From Lachnospiraceae bacterium (lineage in GTDB: Bacteria; Bacillota; Clostridia; Lachnospirales; Lachnospiraceae), in contig JAFUMV010000072.1 of NCBI GenBank assembly GCA_017482485.1, forward strand, positions 1 to 38,836: a stretch of 38,836 bases of DNA, in the 5' to 3' direction. The position numbers and the translations under genes were made by a program. This document shows positions 7,370 through 15,092 of this stretch, one piece after another. Each line of letters starts with the position of its first letter. The first letter of the stretch is position 1. The notes beneath the pieces were generated by a model, which was not told the origin of the DNA, made no database searches, and saw only the letters and a program-made list of their open reading frames with translations.

Positions 7370-8323
7370 ATGGATTATATCGTGCTGGATCTGGAATGGA
7401 ATCAGGCTTCGGACAGCAATGACAGCCGCAGCAGAATGCTGACTTTTGAGATCATAGAAATCGGTGCCGTAAAACTGAATAGATGTATGGAAATCGTAGA
7501 TACCTTTCATGAGCTGATCAGGCCGCAGGTCTATGAGGAGATGCATAAGATTACGGAGAAGCTGATTCAGATTCACATGGACGAACTGACACAATGTCGT
7601 CTCTTTGAAGAGGTTATGCGGGACTTTTTATCCTGGTGCGGAGAGGATTATATGTTTGGCACCTGGGGACCTCTCGATTTAACGGAACTGCAGCGAAATA
7701 TGACTTTTTTTGGAATGGAACCGCTGGCAGGGGGACCTTTTAAGTTTTATGATATTCAGAAAATGTTCAGTATTGCTTTCGAGGATGGCAGAAGCAGAAG
7801 AAGTCTGGAATATGGGGTAGACTTTTTAAATATTACGAAGGACATTCCTTTTCACCGGGCACTCAGCGATGCCTGGTATACGGCCAGGGTGCTGCAGATG
7901 ATCAAAGATCCCATGGTTTTGCAGCGGATTTCCTTTGATACCTACAGTCTGCCGAAGGATCGCAGGAGCGAAATTCACGTTGTTTTTGATAATTATGCGA
8001 AATATATATCCAGGGCTTTTGCGGATAAGGAAGCGCTGATGACGGACAGAGAGGTAATTTCCACCAGATGCTATTTGTGCCATCGGAATCTGCGCCGCAA
8101 AATCAGATGGTTTTCTCCTAACGGAAAGCATTATTACAGCATATCCTGGTGTGATAAGCATGGCTATATGAAAGGAAAAATCCGTGTTAAGAAGGCGGAT
8201 AATGATATGGTCTATGCGGTGAAAACAACGAAGTTCATTTCAGAAAAGGAAATGGCTCAGATACAGATGAAAAAAGAACATACAAAACAATTGCGGAAAG
8301 AGCATCAAAGGCGCAGGTCGTAA
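7370..8323 (+). CDS. DEDDh-family 3'-5' exonuclease with C-terminal zinc-like motif
   Basis: The 317-residue protein starts YIVLDLEWN, giving the first exonuclease motif (Asp7, Glu9). Motif II is likely Asp103, and HRALSDA at 162-168 supplies the His162/Asp167 pair of the DEDDh (DnaQ/ERI-1/KapD-like) fold. These enzymes remove nucleotides from 3' ends of DNA or RNA with two metal ions. After the nuclease domain, a region near 230-265 carries CYLC and a later C-DKH, which could bind zinc. The basic tail (KKEHTKQLRKEHQRRRS) may bind nucleic acid. ATG 7370 is preferred over TTG 7358, which is only one base from AGGAGA. RNA or DNA preference is unknown. The gene ends inside its own terminator. 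Confidence 0.82.
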   Translation: MDYIVLDLEWNQASDSNDSRSRMLTFEIIEIGAVKLNRCMEIVDTFHELIRPQVYEEMHKITEKLIQIHMDELTQCRLFEEVMRDFLSWCGEDYMFGTWGPLDLTELQRNMTFFGMEPLAGGPFKFYDIQKMFSIAFEDGRSRRSLEYGVDFLNITKDIPFHRALSDAWYTARVLQMIKDPMVLQRISFDTYSLPKDRRSEIHVVFDNYAKYISRAFADKEALMTDREVISTRCYLCHRNLRRKIRWFSPNGKHYYSISWCDKHGYMKGKIRVKKADNDMVYAVKTTKFISEKEMAQIQMKKEHTKQLRKEHQRRRS

Positions 8324-8340
8324 GAACCTGCGCCTTTTTT
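8307..8340 (+). terminator. Rho-independent terminator overlapping the exonuclease stop
   Basis: AAAGGCGCAGGT pairs with ACCTGCGCCTTT and runs into six T. The left arm lies inside the last codons of the exonuclease gene. Confidence 0.85.
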
Positions 8341-8477
8341 GCTCTACAGGAATTTTCTCCGAAAATTCCTGTAGAGCAAAAATGCGCTTCGCGCAACGAT
8401 GCGTACTCGCTCGCGGTGAAATTGTCGCCTCGCGACCGCGCTCGACGCGGAGTGTGCGCTATTGCGCACACTTTTTT
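8336..8477. repeat. Highly structured intergenic element between convergent genes
   Basis: A perfect 22-bp stem (8336-8357 with 8361-8382) has a three-base TCC loop, making an exceptionally tight hairpin. It is followed by GC-rich short palindromes (GCGCTTCGCGC near 8384-8394, CGCCTCGCG near 8427-8435) and closes with GTGTGCGC-TATT-GCGCACAC and six T (8452-8477), which acts as a plus-strand terminator. The whole looks like a mobile or dispersed extragenic palindromic unit rather than an ordinary terminator. No other copy is visible in this window. Confidence 0.5.
8452..8477 (+). terminator. GC-rich hairpin with T-run
   Basis: An 8-bp perfect stem GTGTGCGC/GCGCACAC, four-base loop TATT and six T follow the structured element. 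It is a second, backup plus-strand terminator just before the end of the minus-strand carboxypeptidase gene. Confidence 0.75.
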
Positions 8478-8481
8478 GGGT

Positions 8482-10005
8482 TTACGGTCGGTCAATATAC
8501 CGGTCAAAATCGATGATTTCATTTTTTTTGCTTCTCCGGCGTTTCATAATTGCACGGCGGCGCCTGGAAAGTCTTCGGTTTTTAAGAATCGAAAAAATAA
8601 CTACTCCTAAAACGGCTGCAGCGGCGAGGATCCCCACGCCGATCAGAATTTTTTTTACATTTAAAAATACGATATTTTTGCTGTTGAGAACAGGTTTTGC
8701 GGCCTGCGCAGAAACAATGTCTGAATCAGAGCGTTCACTTTCTGATTCGGCAGTGCTTTCGGAGGAAGTCTCCGGCTCGGCATTAAAATCAAAGGTGGAA
8801 GTGTGCTCCGAAAAGAGAATGGCAGCGCTTCCGACGGACTGGTCCTGAAAGGAATAGTAAACCACGGCAGCCTGTCCTTCCATAAGGTCGGCGTAGCTAA
8901 GCCTGGAGGTAAGGTCTTCAAAAGCAGCATCTGCAGGAAGCACAATATAAGCATCCTCGTCAATGGATAAGATGGGATTGCTGTCACCGAAGATGTCACT
9001 TTCTGTCATGAAAAAATTATTGCTCCTGACATTATAGGTGGTGTCGTTCTGGGAAACATTTACCGCCTTGAAATTGCTGAAGCCGTAATTGAACAGGTCG
9101 ATGGTATCGGTGTACTGCATGGGGGCCTCGTCCTGCATGACCACACAGATCAGCTTAAGGCCGTCCTTTTCCGCGCAGGAAACCAGATTCTGTCTGGCGA
9201 TATCGGTATAACCTGTTTTGCTGCCCACCAGATATTGATATTCATATTTTCGTTCCGGCAAAAGCTGATTTTTACAGGTGGCGGTCAGTTCCTGGGAAAG
9301 TGTGGAGCTGGCCGGCAGAGTATAGCTTCGTTGGCTGGACATTTTACATAATAACTCGTCATCGAAAAAATGCTGTGCAATGAGGGCCATATCATGGGCA
9401 GAGGTATAATGCTGCTCGTCATGGATGCCGTTGGTCGTTACGAAATGGGAATCGGTACAGCCGATTTCGGATGCTGTCTGATTCATCAGCTCCACAAAGG
9501 CTTCCATGCTGCCGCTGATGTGCTCGCCAATTGCGTTGCCGCATTCGTTGGCGGAACCCACCAGAAGACTGTAGAGAGACTGCTCCATGGTGAGTGTCTC
9601 TCCGGCCTTGATGCCGATGTTGGAGTCTTCGAGCCAGTTGATGCTGTTCACGGCTTTGGAGGAATAAACAACCTCTTCCTCCAGTCCGCTTTTCTGCCGG
9701 GCGATATAAGCGGTTAAAATCTTCGTGATGCTGGCAGGATAAAGCTTTTCATGAATGTTCTTGGCATAAAGCACTGTGCCGGTGTTTGCCTCGATCAGAA
9801 TTGCGGATTTGGCGCTGACTGTGGGGCCCTGGGGCCATCCGGCTATATTGTTGCTTTCAACGGCCACCTGCTGATTGGCTTCCACACGGGCATCTTTTTC
9901 GCTGGGCTGTGCATAGGCTGTGCTGAAAGTGCCGAGAAAAAGGGAGGTACTGGAGAGTATTGTTATAAAAAAAGAAAAGAATTTTCTTTTCTGGAAGGAT
10001 TTCAT
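8482..10005 (-). CDS. D-alanyl-D-alanine carboxypeptidase, DacF/PBP5-like
   Basis: This 507-residue serine peptidase trims the terminal D-Ala from peptidoglycan pentapeptides outside the membrane, limiting crosslinking. The penicillin-binding motifs are all present: SITK at 92-95 (catalytic Ser92, Lys95), SAN at 151-153, and KTG at 263-265. Residues 1-31 are a signal peptide (basic start, hydrophobic core, AYA cleavage-like end). Unusually for PBP5 relatives, the C-terminus has a single membrane span near 455-475 (ILIGVGILAAAAVLG region) followed by a strongly basic cytoplasmic tail rich in RRR, instead of only an amphipathic anchor. A Ser/Glu-rich linker near 410-430 precedes it. ATG 10005 has AGGTGG upstream. 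Vegetative (DacA) or sporulation (DacF) role cannot be decided. Confidence 0.88.
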   Translation of the reverse strand: MKSFQKRKFFSFFITILSSTSLFLGTFSTAYAQPSEKDARVEANQQVAVESNNIAGWPQGPTVSAKSAILIEANTGTVLYAKNIHEKLYPASITKILTAYIARQKSGLEEEVVYSSKAVNSINWLEDSNIGIKAGETLTMEQSLYSLLVGSANECGNAIGEHISGSMEAFVELMNQTASEIGCTDSHFVTTNGIHDEQHYTSAHDMALIAQHFFDDELLCKMSSQRSYTLPASSTLSQELTATCKNQLLPERKYEYQYLVGSKTGYTDIARQNLVSCAEKDGLKLICVVMQDEAPMQYTDTIDLFNYGFSNFKAVNVSQNDTTYNVRSNNFFMTESDIFGDSNPILSIDEDAYIVLPADAAFEDLTSRLSYADLMEGQAAVVYYSFQDQSVGSAAILFSEHTSTFDFNAEPETSSESTAESESERSDSDIVSAQAAKPVLNSKNIVFLNVKKILIGVGILAAAAVLGVVIFSILKNRRLSRRRRAIMKRRRSKKNEIIDFDRYIDRP

Positions 10006-10042
10006 TTAAAAACCACCTTTTAACTGTTTTTTAACATCTTAC

Positions 10043-10048
10043 ACTATA
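10043..10048 (-). promoter_or_regulatory. Possible -10 element for the carboxypeptidase gene
   Basis: On the minus strand TATAGT (plus strand 10043-10048) lies about 38 bases before the start codon. The -35 region is A/T-rich and poorly defined, so this is weak. Confidence 0.3.
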
Positions 10049-10099
10049 ACGGGAAAAAAATTAAGTACGGAATCGAAAAATTCACAATTTCTTAAGGAC

Positions 10100-10128
10100 T
10101 TTTCATTTCCTGTCATTTGTTGTAAAAT
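10100..10128 (+). promoter_or_regulatory. Possible promoter for trmB and the antiporter operon
   Basis: TTTTCA (10100-10105) and TAAAAT (10123-10128) are 17 bases apart, 55 bases before trmB. A consensus TTGACA also lies at 10135-10140 but lacks a well-placed -10. This is the only intergenic gap from which the following co-directional run could start. Confidence 0.35.
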
Positions 10129-10182
10129 ATAAAATTGACAGATAAGCGTTTTACACTTTGAAAAATAGGAGAGAGGGGTCAA

Positions 10183-10821
10183 ATGAGATTAAGAAATATA
10201 ACAGGTTCCCGGGAAGTGATCGGAGAAAGCGTTTATGTGGTGCACGATCTGGAAACATCTGCGGGAAAATGGAAAGAAATCTTCGGAAATAAGAATCCCA
10301 TTTTTGCGGAAATCGGCATGGGAAAAGGGCGTTTTGTCATGGAAATGGCCAGACGAAATCCTGATATTAATTTTATCGGAATTGAAAAATATTCCAGCGT
10401 CCTGCTTCGGGCGATTCAGAAGATGGAAGAGGAGGAGCTGCCGAATGTGAAGTTCATCCGGATGGATGCGGAAGATATCGACAAGGTTTTTGCCAAAGGC
10501 GAGCTGGATCGTATCTATCTGAATTTTTCCGATCCCTGGCCCAAGGACAGACATGCCAAGAGAAGGCTTCCTTCCAGACAGTTTCTGGCAAGATATGATA
10601 AGATTTTAAAAAAGGACGGAGTCATTGAGTTTAAGACGGATAACCGCCCGCTTTTTGATTTTGCGGTGGAGGAGCTTGAGCCTGCCGGCTTTAAGATTAA
10701 GGAACTTACTTACGATCTGCATGCGGACGCACGCCTGTGCGAAGGGAACGTGATGACGGAATACGAAGAGAAGTTTTCTTCTCAGGGAAATCCGATCTGC
10801 AAATATATTATTTATAGATAA
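10183..10821 (+). CDS. trmB: tRNA (guanine-N7-)-methyltransferase
   Basis: The 212-residue enzyme methylates G46 in the variable loop of tRNAs using S-adenosylmethionine. The SAM-binding motif is EIGMGKG at 43-49, the acidic IGIEKY strand follows at 65-70, and the family signature SDPWPK at 116-121 is followed by HAKRRL at 124-129, which are the TrmB catalytic and tRNA-contact residues. Length is normal. ATG 10183 has an AGGAGAGAGG site. The stop lies only 15 bases before the first antiporter gene, with no terminator, so it is probably the first gene of that operon; the pairing looks like cotranscription rather than shared function. Confidence 0.95.
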   Translation: MRLRNITGSREVIGESVYVVHDLETSAGKWKEIFGNKNPIFAEIGMGKGRFVMEMARRNPDINFIGIEKYSSVLLRAIQKMEEEELPNVKFIRMDAEDIDKVFAKGELDRIYLNFSDPWPKDRHAKRRLPSRQFLARYDKILKKDGVIEFKTDNRPLFDFAVEELEPAGFKIKELTYDLHADARLCEGNVMTEYEEKFSSQGNPICKYIIYR

Positions 10822-10836
10822 TCAGGGGGGCGGGAT

Positions 10837-11307
10837 ATGTATTTTCTGTATTTTCTGGTCTGGATTATTTTCAACGGGCAGGTTACTTTGGAAATCGTGC
10901 TCTTCGGCCTTGTGATTGCAGCGGCGGTTTATTGGTTTAGCTGCAAGTTTATCGGCTGGAGCATTCAAAAGGATCTTTTTATTCTCAAAAAAAGCTGGCA
11001 GATTCTCAAATATGTGGGACTGCTTTTATGGGAAATCATCAAAGCGAATATGACGATGATCATGCTGATGATTTCTTACAAAAATGAACCTTCGCCGGTT
11101 CTGGTGCGGATTCATACAAACCTTCAGACAAAGACTGCCAGAGTGGTTCTGGCAAATTCCATCACGCTGACGCCGGGAACCATCACGGTTTTGCTGGAAG
11201 GGGATGAGCTGATGGTGCATTGTCTGGACAAGTCTCTTTCGCAGGGACTTGAAAACAGTTCCTTTGAACAGGCGCTGTTAAAGATAGAAGGAGGGGCAAA
11301 GGTATGA
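10837..11307 (+). CDS. mrpE: Mrp-type Na+/H+ antiporter subunit E (MnhE/MbhA-like)
   Basis: The 156-residue membrane protein has two N-terminal hydrophobic spans within residues 1-40, a third near 60-85, and a soluble C-terminal domain carrying NSITLTPGT near 108-116, the hallmark of MrpE. In Mrp complexes subunit E is a structural piece at the end of the membrane arm, needed for assembly of the cation antiporter. It opens the ten-gene cluster; GGGGGGCGGG precedes the ATG. Its stop overlaps mrpF by four bases (ATGA), a sign of translational coupling. In archaeal membrane-bound hydrogenases the equivalent, MbhA, is also first. Confidence 0.9.
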   Translation: MYFLYFLVWIIFNGQVTLEIVLFGLVIAAAVYWFSCKFIGWSIQKDLFILKKSWQILKYVGLLLWEIIKANMTMIMLMISYKNEPSPVLVRIHTNLQTKTARVVLANSITLTPGTITVLLEGDELMVHCLDKSLSQGLENSSFEQALLKIEGGAKV

Positions 11308-11615
11308 GTCCTGTTTTGGAAAATGCGTATCATGTAGTTTTTGTGGGCGCGCTGATTTTTCTTGCGGTGATGCTGATATTCTGTTTTATCCGTGCAGTGC
11401 GCGGCCCAAGAGTGGCGGACCGCATTGTAGCCGTTAACATGATCGGCACTATCGTCATGGTCATTATTACGATTCTTTCTTTATTATTGAAGGAAGGATA
11501 TCTGGCAGATATCTGTATCATTTATGCCATGATCAGTTTTTTGGCGGTAATCGTACTGACCAAGGTATATATGGGCGTTTATTTTGAAAAGAAGCAAAAG
11601 GGGGAGAAAAAATGA
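11304..11615 (+). CDS. mrpF: Mrp-type antiporter subunit F
   Basis: The 103-residue protein has three membrane spans (about 12-34, 42-63 and 68-90). RGPRVADRIVAVN, near 34-46, is the conserved MrpF/MbhB motif between spans one and two. It is a small structural subunit that helps carry cations across the Mrp complex, and its loss abolishes antiport in bacterial Mrp systems. It overlaps mrpE and mrpG by four bases each. The C-terminus is short and lysine-rich (KKQKGEKK). Placement E-F-G matches both Mrp and Mbh operons. Confidence 0.9.
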   Translation: MSPVLENAYHVVFVGALIFLAVMLIFCFIRAVRGPRVADRIVAVNMIGTIVMVIITILSLLLKEGYLADICIIYAMISFLAVIVLTKVYMGVYFEKKQKGEKK

Positions 11616-11947
11616 TTCTGGAATGGATTCGTTTTATTGTCGGAACGATAATTTTATGCTGCGGTCTTCTCATTTTTGCGCTGGAAGTTTTCGGCGTTTT
11701 CCGATTCGATTTTGTGCTGAACCGGATGCATGCGGCGGCGATGGGAGACACGCTGGGAATCGGCATTTCTCTGATCGGACTGATCATTTTTTCCGGATTT
11801 AACTTTACCAGCCTGAAAATGTTTCTCGTGGTAATTTTTCTGTGGTTTGCATCTCCTGTCTCTTCTCATCTGATCGGCAGGCTGGAAGTGACAACGGATG
11901 AAGAGCTGGAGAACTATTGTGAGATAGAGGATAACTGCCAACCGTGA
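11612..11947 (+). CDS. mrpG: Mrp-type antiporter subunit G
   Basis: The 111-residue protein has three predicted membrane spans (about 5-27, 45-62 and 66-85). The FDFVLNRMHAAAMGDTLG segment, near 33-50, matches the conserved subunit-G motif (R-x-H-A-A/x-x-x-x-T-L-G). It ends in an acidic cytoplasmic tail of about 20 residues. It starts inside the mrpF stop (ATGA) and is followed 16 bases later by the MbhD-like gene. Its family role is structural, within the cation-translocating core formed by E, F and G. Confidence 0.9.
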   Translation: MILEWIRFIVGTIILCCGLLIFALEVFGVFRFDFVLNRMHAAAMGDTLGIGISLIGLIIFSGFNFTSLKMFLVVIFLWFASPVSSHLIGRLEVTTDEELENYCEIEDNCQP

Positions 11948-11963
11948 TGATAGGGGAGTGACT

Positions 11964-12230
11964 ATGAACATATTTGCTTATATTTTAATGGGCTTTTTGA
12001 TCGTGTGTGCCATTTCTGTCACCTTTTCCAAAAAGCTGTTGAATTCCATTCTGATTTTCATGTCTTACAGCCTGATTATGTCAATCATCTGGATGCTTTT
12101 GGAATCGCCTGACCTGGCGATCACAGAAGCGGCGGTGGGTGCCGGCGTAACCAGCGTGCTGTTTTTTGTAACCCTGAAAAAAATCAACGCCATGATGGGG
12201 GAGGATGAACAGAATGAAAAGGAAGAATAA
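11964..12230 (+). CDS. MbhD-like subunit (MrpA C-terminal domain, DUF4040)
   Basis: The 88-residue, three-span membrane protein corresponds to the MbhD part found at the C-terminal end of bacterial MrpA, here as its own gene. The motif SPDLAITEAAVGAG, near residues 49-62, is diagnostic; its Asp and Glu sit in a membrane span and are thought to line the cation path. The acidic tail is cytoplasmic. ATG 11964 is preferred over the in-frame GTG 11958, since GGGGAG lies six to ten bases ahead. It overlaps the next gene by 17 bases. A free-standing MbhD is the archaeal Mbh/Mbs arrangement. Confidence 0.85.
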   Translation: MNIFAYILMGFLIVCAISVTFSKKLLNSILIFMSYSLIMSIIWMLLESPDLAITEAAVGAGVTSVLFFVTLKKINAMMGEDEQNEKEE

Positions 12231-13206
12231 TGCTTTTTTTCGCTGGTTTTTCGGAGAAGAGGACACGCTGATTGGAAAAGTGGAAATGAAGGCGCAGCCC
12301 GAATACGAACAGAAGGAGGGCGAAATTCGGGAGCTCATGGAGGAGCGGGCTCAGCTGAGGGAACAGATTTATGATGTCAGGGATAATACGAAGCTGAAGC
12401 TGTTTCATAAAATGTACAATATTGCGGCGGTGATTTTCTGTATCACGCTGATTTCCATTCTTTTGGTAAATGTTTCCTGGCTTCCGCATTACGGAGATGG
12501 TGATAATCCGGTGAACAATGAGGTTTCTGCCCGTTACATTGAGAGCGGACTGCAGGAAACCGGCGCGGTGAATATCGTGACGGGCATGATTCTGGACTAT
12601 CGTGCCTTTGATACCTTCGGGGAATCCAATGTGCTGTTTATCGCTACAGTGACCGTATTGATTTTAATGCGTCTGGATAAGGAAAAGAAGGCACCGGCAA
12701 AACCCGGTGTGGAGGTTTACAGCAAAGCGGAAGACGATATGACAATGACCATTGCAGAGGCACAGGCCAATGACCGGATTTATGAGCCCAAGAATGATGC
12801 TATTTTGCAGAAGGTTGCGGGATTTCTGGTGCCCATCATTTTTATTTTCGGTATTTATGTGGTGTTGAACGGACATCTTTCTCCGGGCGGAGGCTTCAGC
12901 GGCGGTGCCATTATCGGTGCAGGACTGATTCTGTATCTGAACGCTTTCGGATTTGAAAAGACAGAGCGGTTCTTTACAGAGAAAACCTACAAATGGATTT
13001 GCTTTGTAGCCCTGACTTTTTACTGTCTGGCAAAGAGCTATTCCTTTTTTACGGGTGCAAATCATCTGGAGAGCGGCATTCCGCTGGGAACGCCGGGGGC
13101 TATTGTGTCCAGCGGTCTGATTCTGCCCCTGAATATCTGCGTCGGCATGGTAGTTGCCTGTACGATGTACGCATTTTATGCGCTTTTCAGGAAAGGGGGA
13201 TTTTAA
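12214..13206 (+). CDS. MbhE-MrpB fusion subunit
   Basis: The 330-residue protein joins two subunits that are normally separate. After a hydrophilic, charged N-terminus (1-65, with a possible coiled coil in the QKEGEIRELMEERAQLREQ stretch), residues 65-155 are MbhE-like: one span, then a region with NEVSARYIESG and TGMILDYRAFDTFGES, and a second span. Residues 195-325 are an MrpB domain with four spans and the motif GHLSPGGGFSGG, near 224-235. MbhE corresponds to the extreme C-terminus of MrpA. ATG 12214 has GGGGGAGG at a proper distance; ATG 12205 abuts that site. The fused part may bridge the two arms of the complex. The long charged N-terminus is not typical of MbhE. Confidence 0.85.
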   Translation: MKRKNNAFFRWFFGEEDTLIGKVEMKAQPEYEQKEGEIRELMEERAQLREQIYDVRDNTKLKLFHKMYNIAAVIFCITLISILLVNVSWLPHYGDGDNPVNNEVSARYIESGLQETGAVNIVTGMILDYRAFDTFGESNVLFIATVTVLILMRLDKEKKAPAKPGVEVYSKAEDDMTMTIAEAQANDRIYEPKNDAILQKVAGFLVPIIFIFGIYVVLNGHLSPGGGFSGGAIIGAGLILYLNAFGFEKTERFFTEKTYKWICFVALTFYCLAKSYSFFTGANHLESGIPLGTPGAIVSSGLILPLNICVGMVVACTMYAFYALFRKGGF

Positions 13207-13584
13207 ATGTTCGGTCCCAATTTGTTTGCCAACTATGGAGAAGCCGTGGCGGTGATTTTGTTCGGCATCGGGTTTTCCAACCTGCTTTTACAGAAGAATC
13301 TGATTAAAAAAATTATCGGTCTTAATATCATGGATACCGCTATTTATCTGTATCTGGCGGAAAAAGGATATATTGCGGGGCGGGTGGCGCCCATCGTGGT
13401 GGACGGCGTTCAGGAGGTTTCCGCCTATATCAATCCAATTCCCAGCGGTCTGGTGCTGACAGGCATTGTGGTTTCCGTATCCGTAACGGCGATCATGCTT
13501 TCTTTGACCATTCGCTTATACCGCAGATATCATACGCTGGATCTGGATGAGATTTCCATGAGGCTTAAAAAGGAGGGAATGTGA
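13207..13584 (+). CDS. mrpC: Mrp-type antiporter subunit C (NuoK-like)
   Basis: This 125-residue protein has three membrane spans with the order of NuoK: residues 7-25, 31-52 and about 75-102. NLLLQKNLIKKIIGLNIMDT, near 20-39, is the conserved subunit-C segment. In complex I its counterpart NuoK joins the quinone module to the antiporter arm; in Mrp it sits between MrpA and MrpD. Start ATG 13207 follows AGGAAAGGGGG. Its stop shares one base with the mrpD start. Confidence 0.88.
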   Translation: MFGPNLFANYGEAVAVILFGIGFSNLLLQKNLIKKIIGLNIMDTAIYLYLAEKGYIAGRVAPIVVDGVQEVSAYINPIPSGLVLTGIVVSVSVTAIMLSLTIRLYRRYHTLDLDEISMRLKKEGM

Positions 13585-15077
13585 TGAACTTTATTCAGAA
13601 TTTTCCGTTCTTTTCCATCATTCTCTCAATGTTTTCAGGAATTGTCAGTTCCGTGCTGTGCCCTAAGGCAGCGAGGTGGGTGAACACTTTCCTGATCAGT
13701 GCAGTGGGAATTATGTCCGCCATTCTGCTGGGGTATCTGGCACAGACAGGAGAATCCTATACCTATATGATGGGACATTTTCCCGCACCCTGGGGAAACG
13801 AAATCAGAGCCGGTGTGCTGGAAGCCGGTATGGCATTGTTTTTCTGTGTGATTATGCTGCTGTCCATGCTGGGCGGTCATAAAAAGCTTTTAAGAGAAGT
13901 GGAGTACAGTAAGCATAACCTGTATTACATTCTGGTGGATCTGCTTTTAAGCTCGCTGCTTGCGCTGATTTATACCAACGACCTGTTCACAGCATATGTT
14001 TTTGTGGAAATCAACACGATTGCAGCCTGCGGTCTGATCATGATACGGCAGATCGGACGTACCATTGAAGCGGCTGTACGTTACATGATCATGAGCCTTC
14101 TGGGTTCCGGTCTGTTTTTGATGGGACTTTGTACGCTGTATGATCTGACGGGACATCTGCTGATGTCAAACATTAAGGAAAGCGTTGCCCAGCTGGCAAC
14201 ACAGCATGAATATACGATTCCGCTTCTGACTACCATCGGCCTGATCAGCGCGGGTCTTGCGATTAAGAGCGCGCTGTTTCCGTTCCATTCCTGGCTGCCG
14301 GATGCCTATGGATATTCGACGGTTTCCTCTGCGGCCATGCTGTCCAGTCTGGTTTCCAAGGGATATATTTTCCTGCTGATCAAAATTTTCTACCGTGTGA
14401 TCGGATTTGATATCATTGCGGACAGTAAGGTGATCAATGTGCTGTTCGTATTCGGTGTGCTGGGCATGATTTTCGGTTCTTTAAGCGCGATTCGAGAGAA
14501 CGATATCCGACGTATGATTTCTTTTTCAAGTGTAGCGCAGATCGGTTATATTTACATGGGATTTGGTCTTGGAACTCAAATTGGTATCGTTGCAAGTGTT
14601 TTCCATATTTTATCCCATGCGGCTACCAAATCACTTTTGTTTATCGCCGCCATCGGTCTGACGGATGTATCAAACGGAAGCCGTAAATTTCAGGATTTGA
14701 CCGGCGCCGGATACCGGAACAAAATTGCCGGTGTTGCCTTTACCGTGGGTTCTCTTTCCATGGTGGGCGTTCCCATATTTTCCGGCTTTGTGAGCAAACT
14801 TCTGTTTGCGGAAGCGGCTATTGGTGACAATATGAAAATGATGCCCGCAGTCATTGCCATGGCTGTCTCTGTCATATTGAATGCGATTTACTTCATGAAA
14901 ACCGTGATACGCATTTATGTGCCGGAACACAGAGAAGACTGTCAGGTTATCACAATGAAAAGCGAGAAGGTTTATGCGGTGACGCTGATCTGCTTTATTG
15001 TGCTGAACATATTTCTCGGCATGTGTTCCCAGCCGATTGTGAAATGGATTGAATCCGGACTTTCCATGTTCGGATAA
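13584..15077 (+). CDS. mrpD: Mrp antiporter subunit D (NuoM/NuoN-like), first of four antiporter-like subunits
   Basis: The 497-residue protein has about 14 membrane spans and the proton_antipo_M fold. The residues used for proton or sodium movement are present: Glu142 in TM5 (FVEIN), Lys228 in TM7 (AIKSALFPFHSWLPDA) and Lys259 in TM8 (SKGYIF). The HSWLPDAY signature matches MrpD/MbhH. ATG 13584 overlaps the previous TGA by one base; GTG 13581 just before it is the alternative. It is followed 15 bases later by a second antiporter-like gene. By position it equals MbhH, the D-subunit of membrane-bound hydrogenases. Confidence 0.9.
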   Translation: MNFIQNFPFFSIILSMFSGIVSSVLCPKAARWVNTFLISAVGIMSAILLGYLAQTGESYTYMMGHFPAPWGNEIRAGVLEAGMALFFCVIMLLSMLGGHKKLLREVEYSKHNLYYILVDLLLSSLLALIYTNDLFTAYVFVEINTIAACGLIMIRQIGRTIEAAVRYMIMSLLGSGLFLMGLCTLYDLTGHLLMSNIKESVAQLATQHEYTIPLLTTIGLISAGLAIKSALFPFHSWLPDAYGYSTVSSAAMLSSLVSKGYIFLLIKIFYRVIGFDIIADSKVINVLFVFGVLGMIFGSLSAIRENDIRRMISFSSVAQIGYIYMGFGLGTQIGIVASVFHILSHAATKSLLFIAAIGLTDVSNGSRKFQDLTGAGYRNKIAGVAFTVGSLSMVGVPIFSGFVSKLLFAEAAIGDNMKMMPAVIAMAVSVILNAIYFMKTVIRIYVPEHREDCQVITMKSEKVYAVTLICFIVLNIFLGMCSQPIVKWIESGLSMFG

Positions 15078-15092
15078 TAGAGGAGAGGAAAT

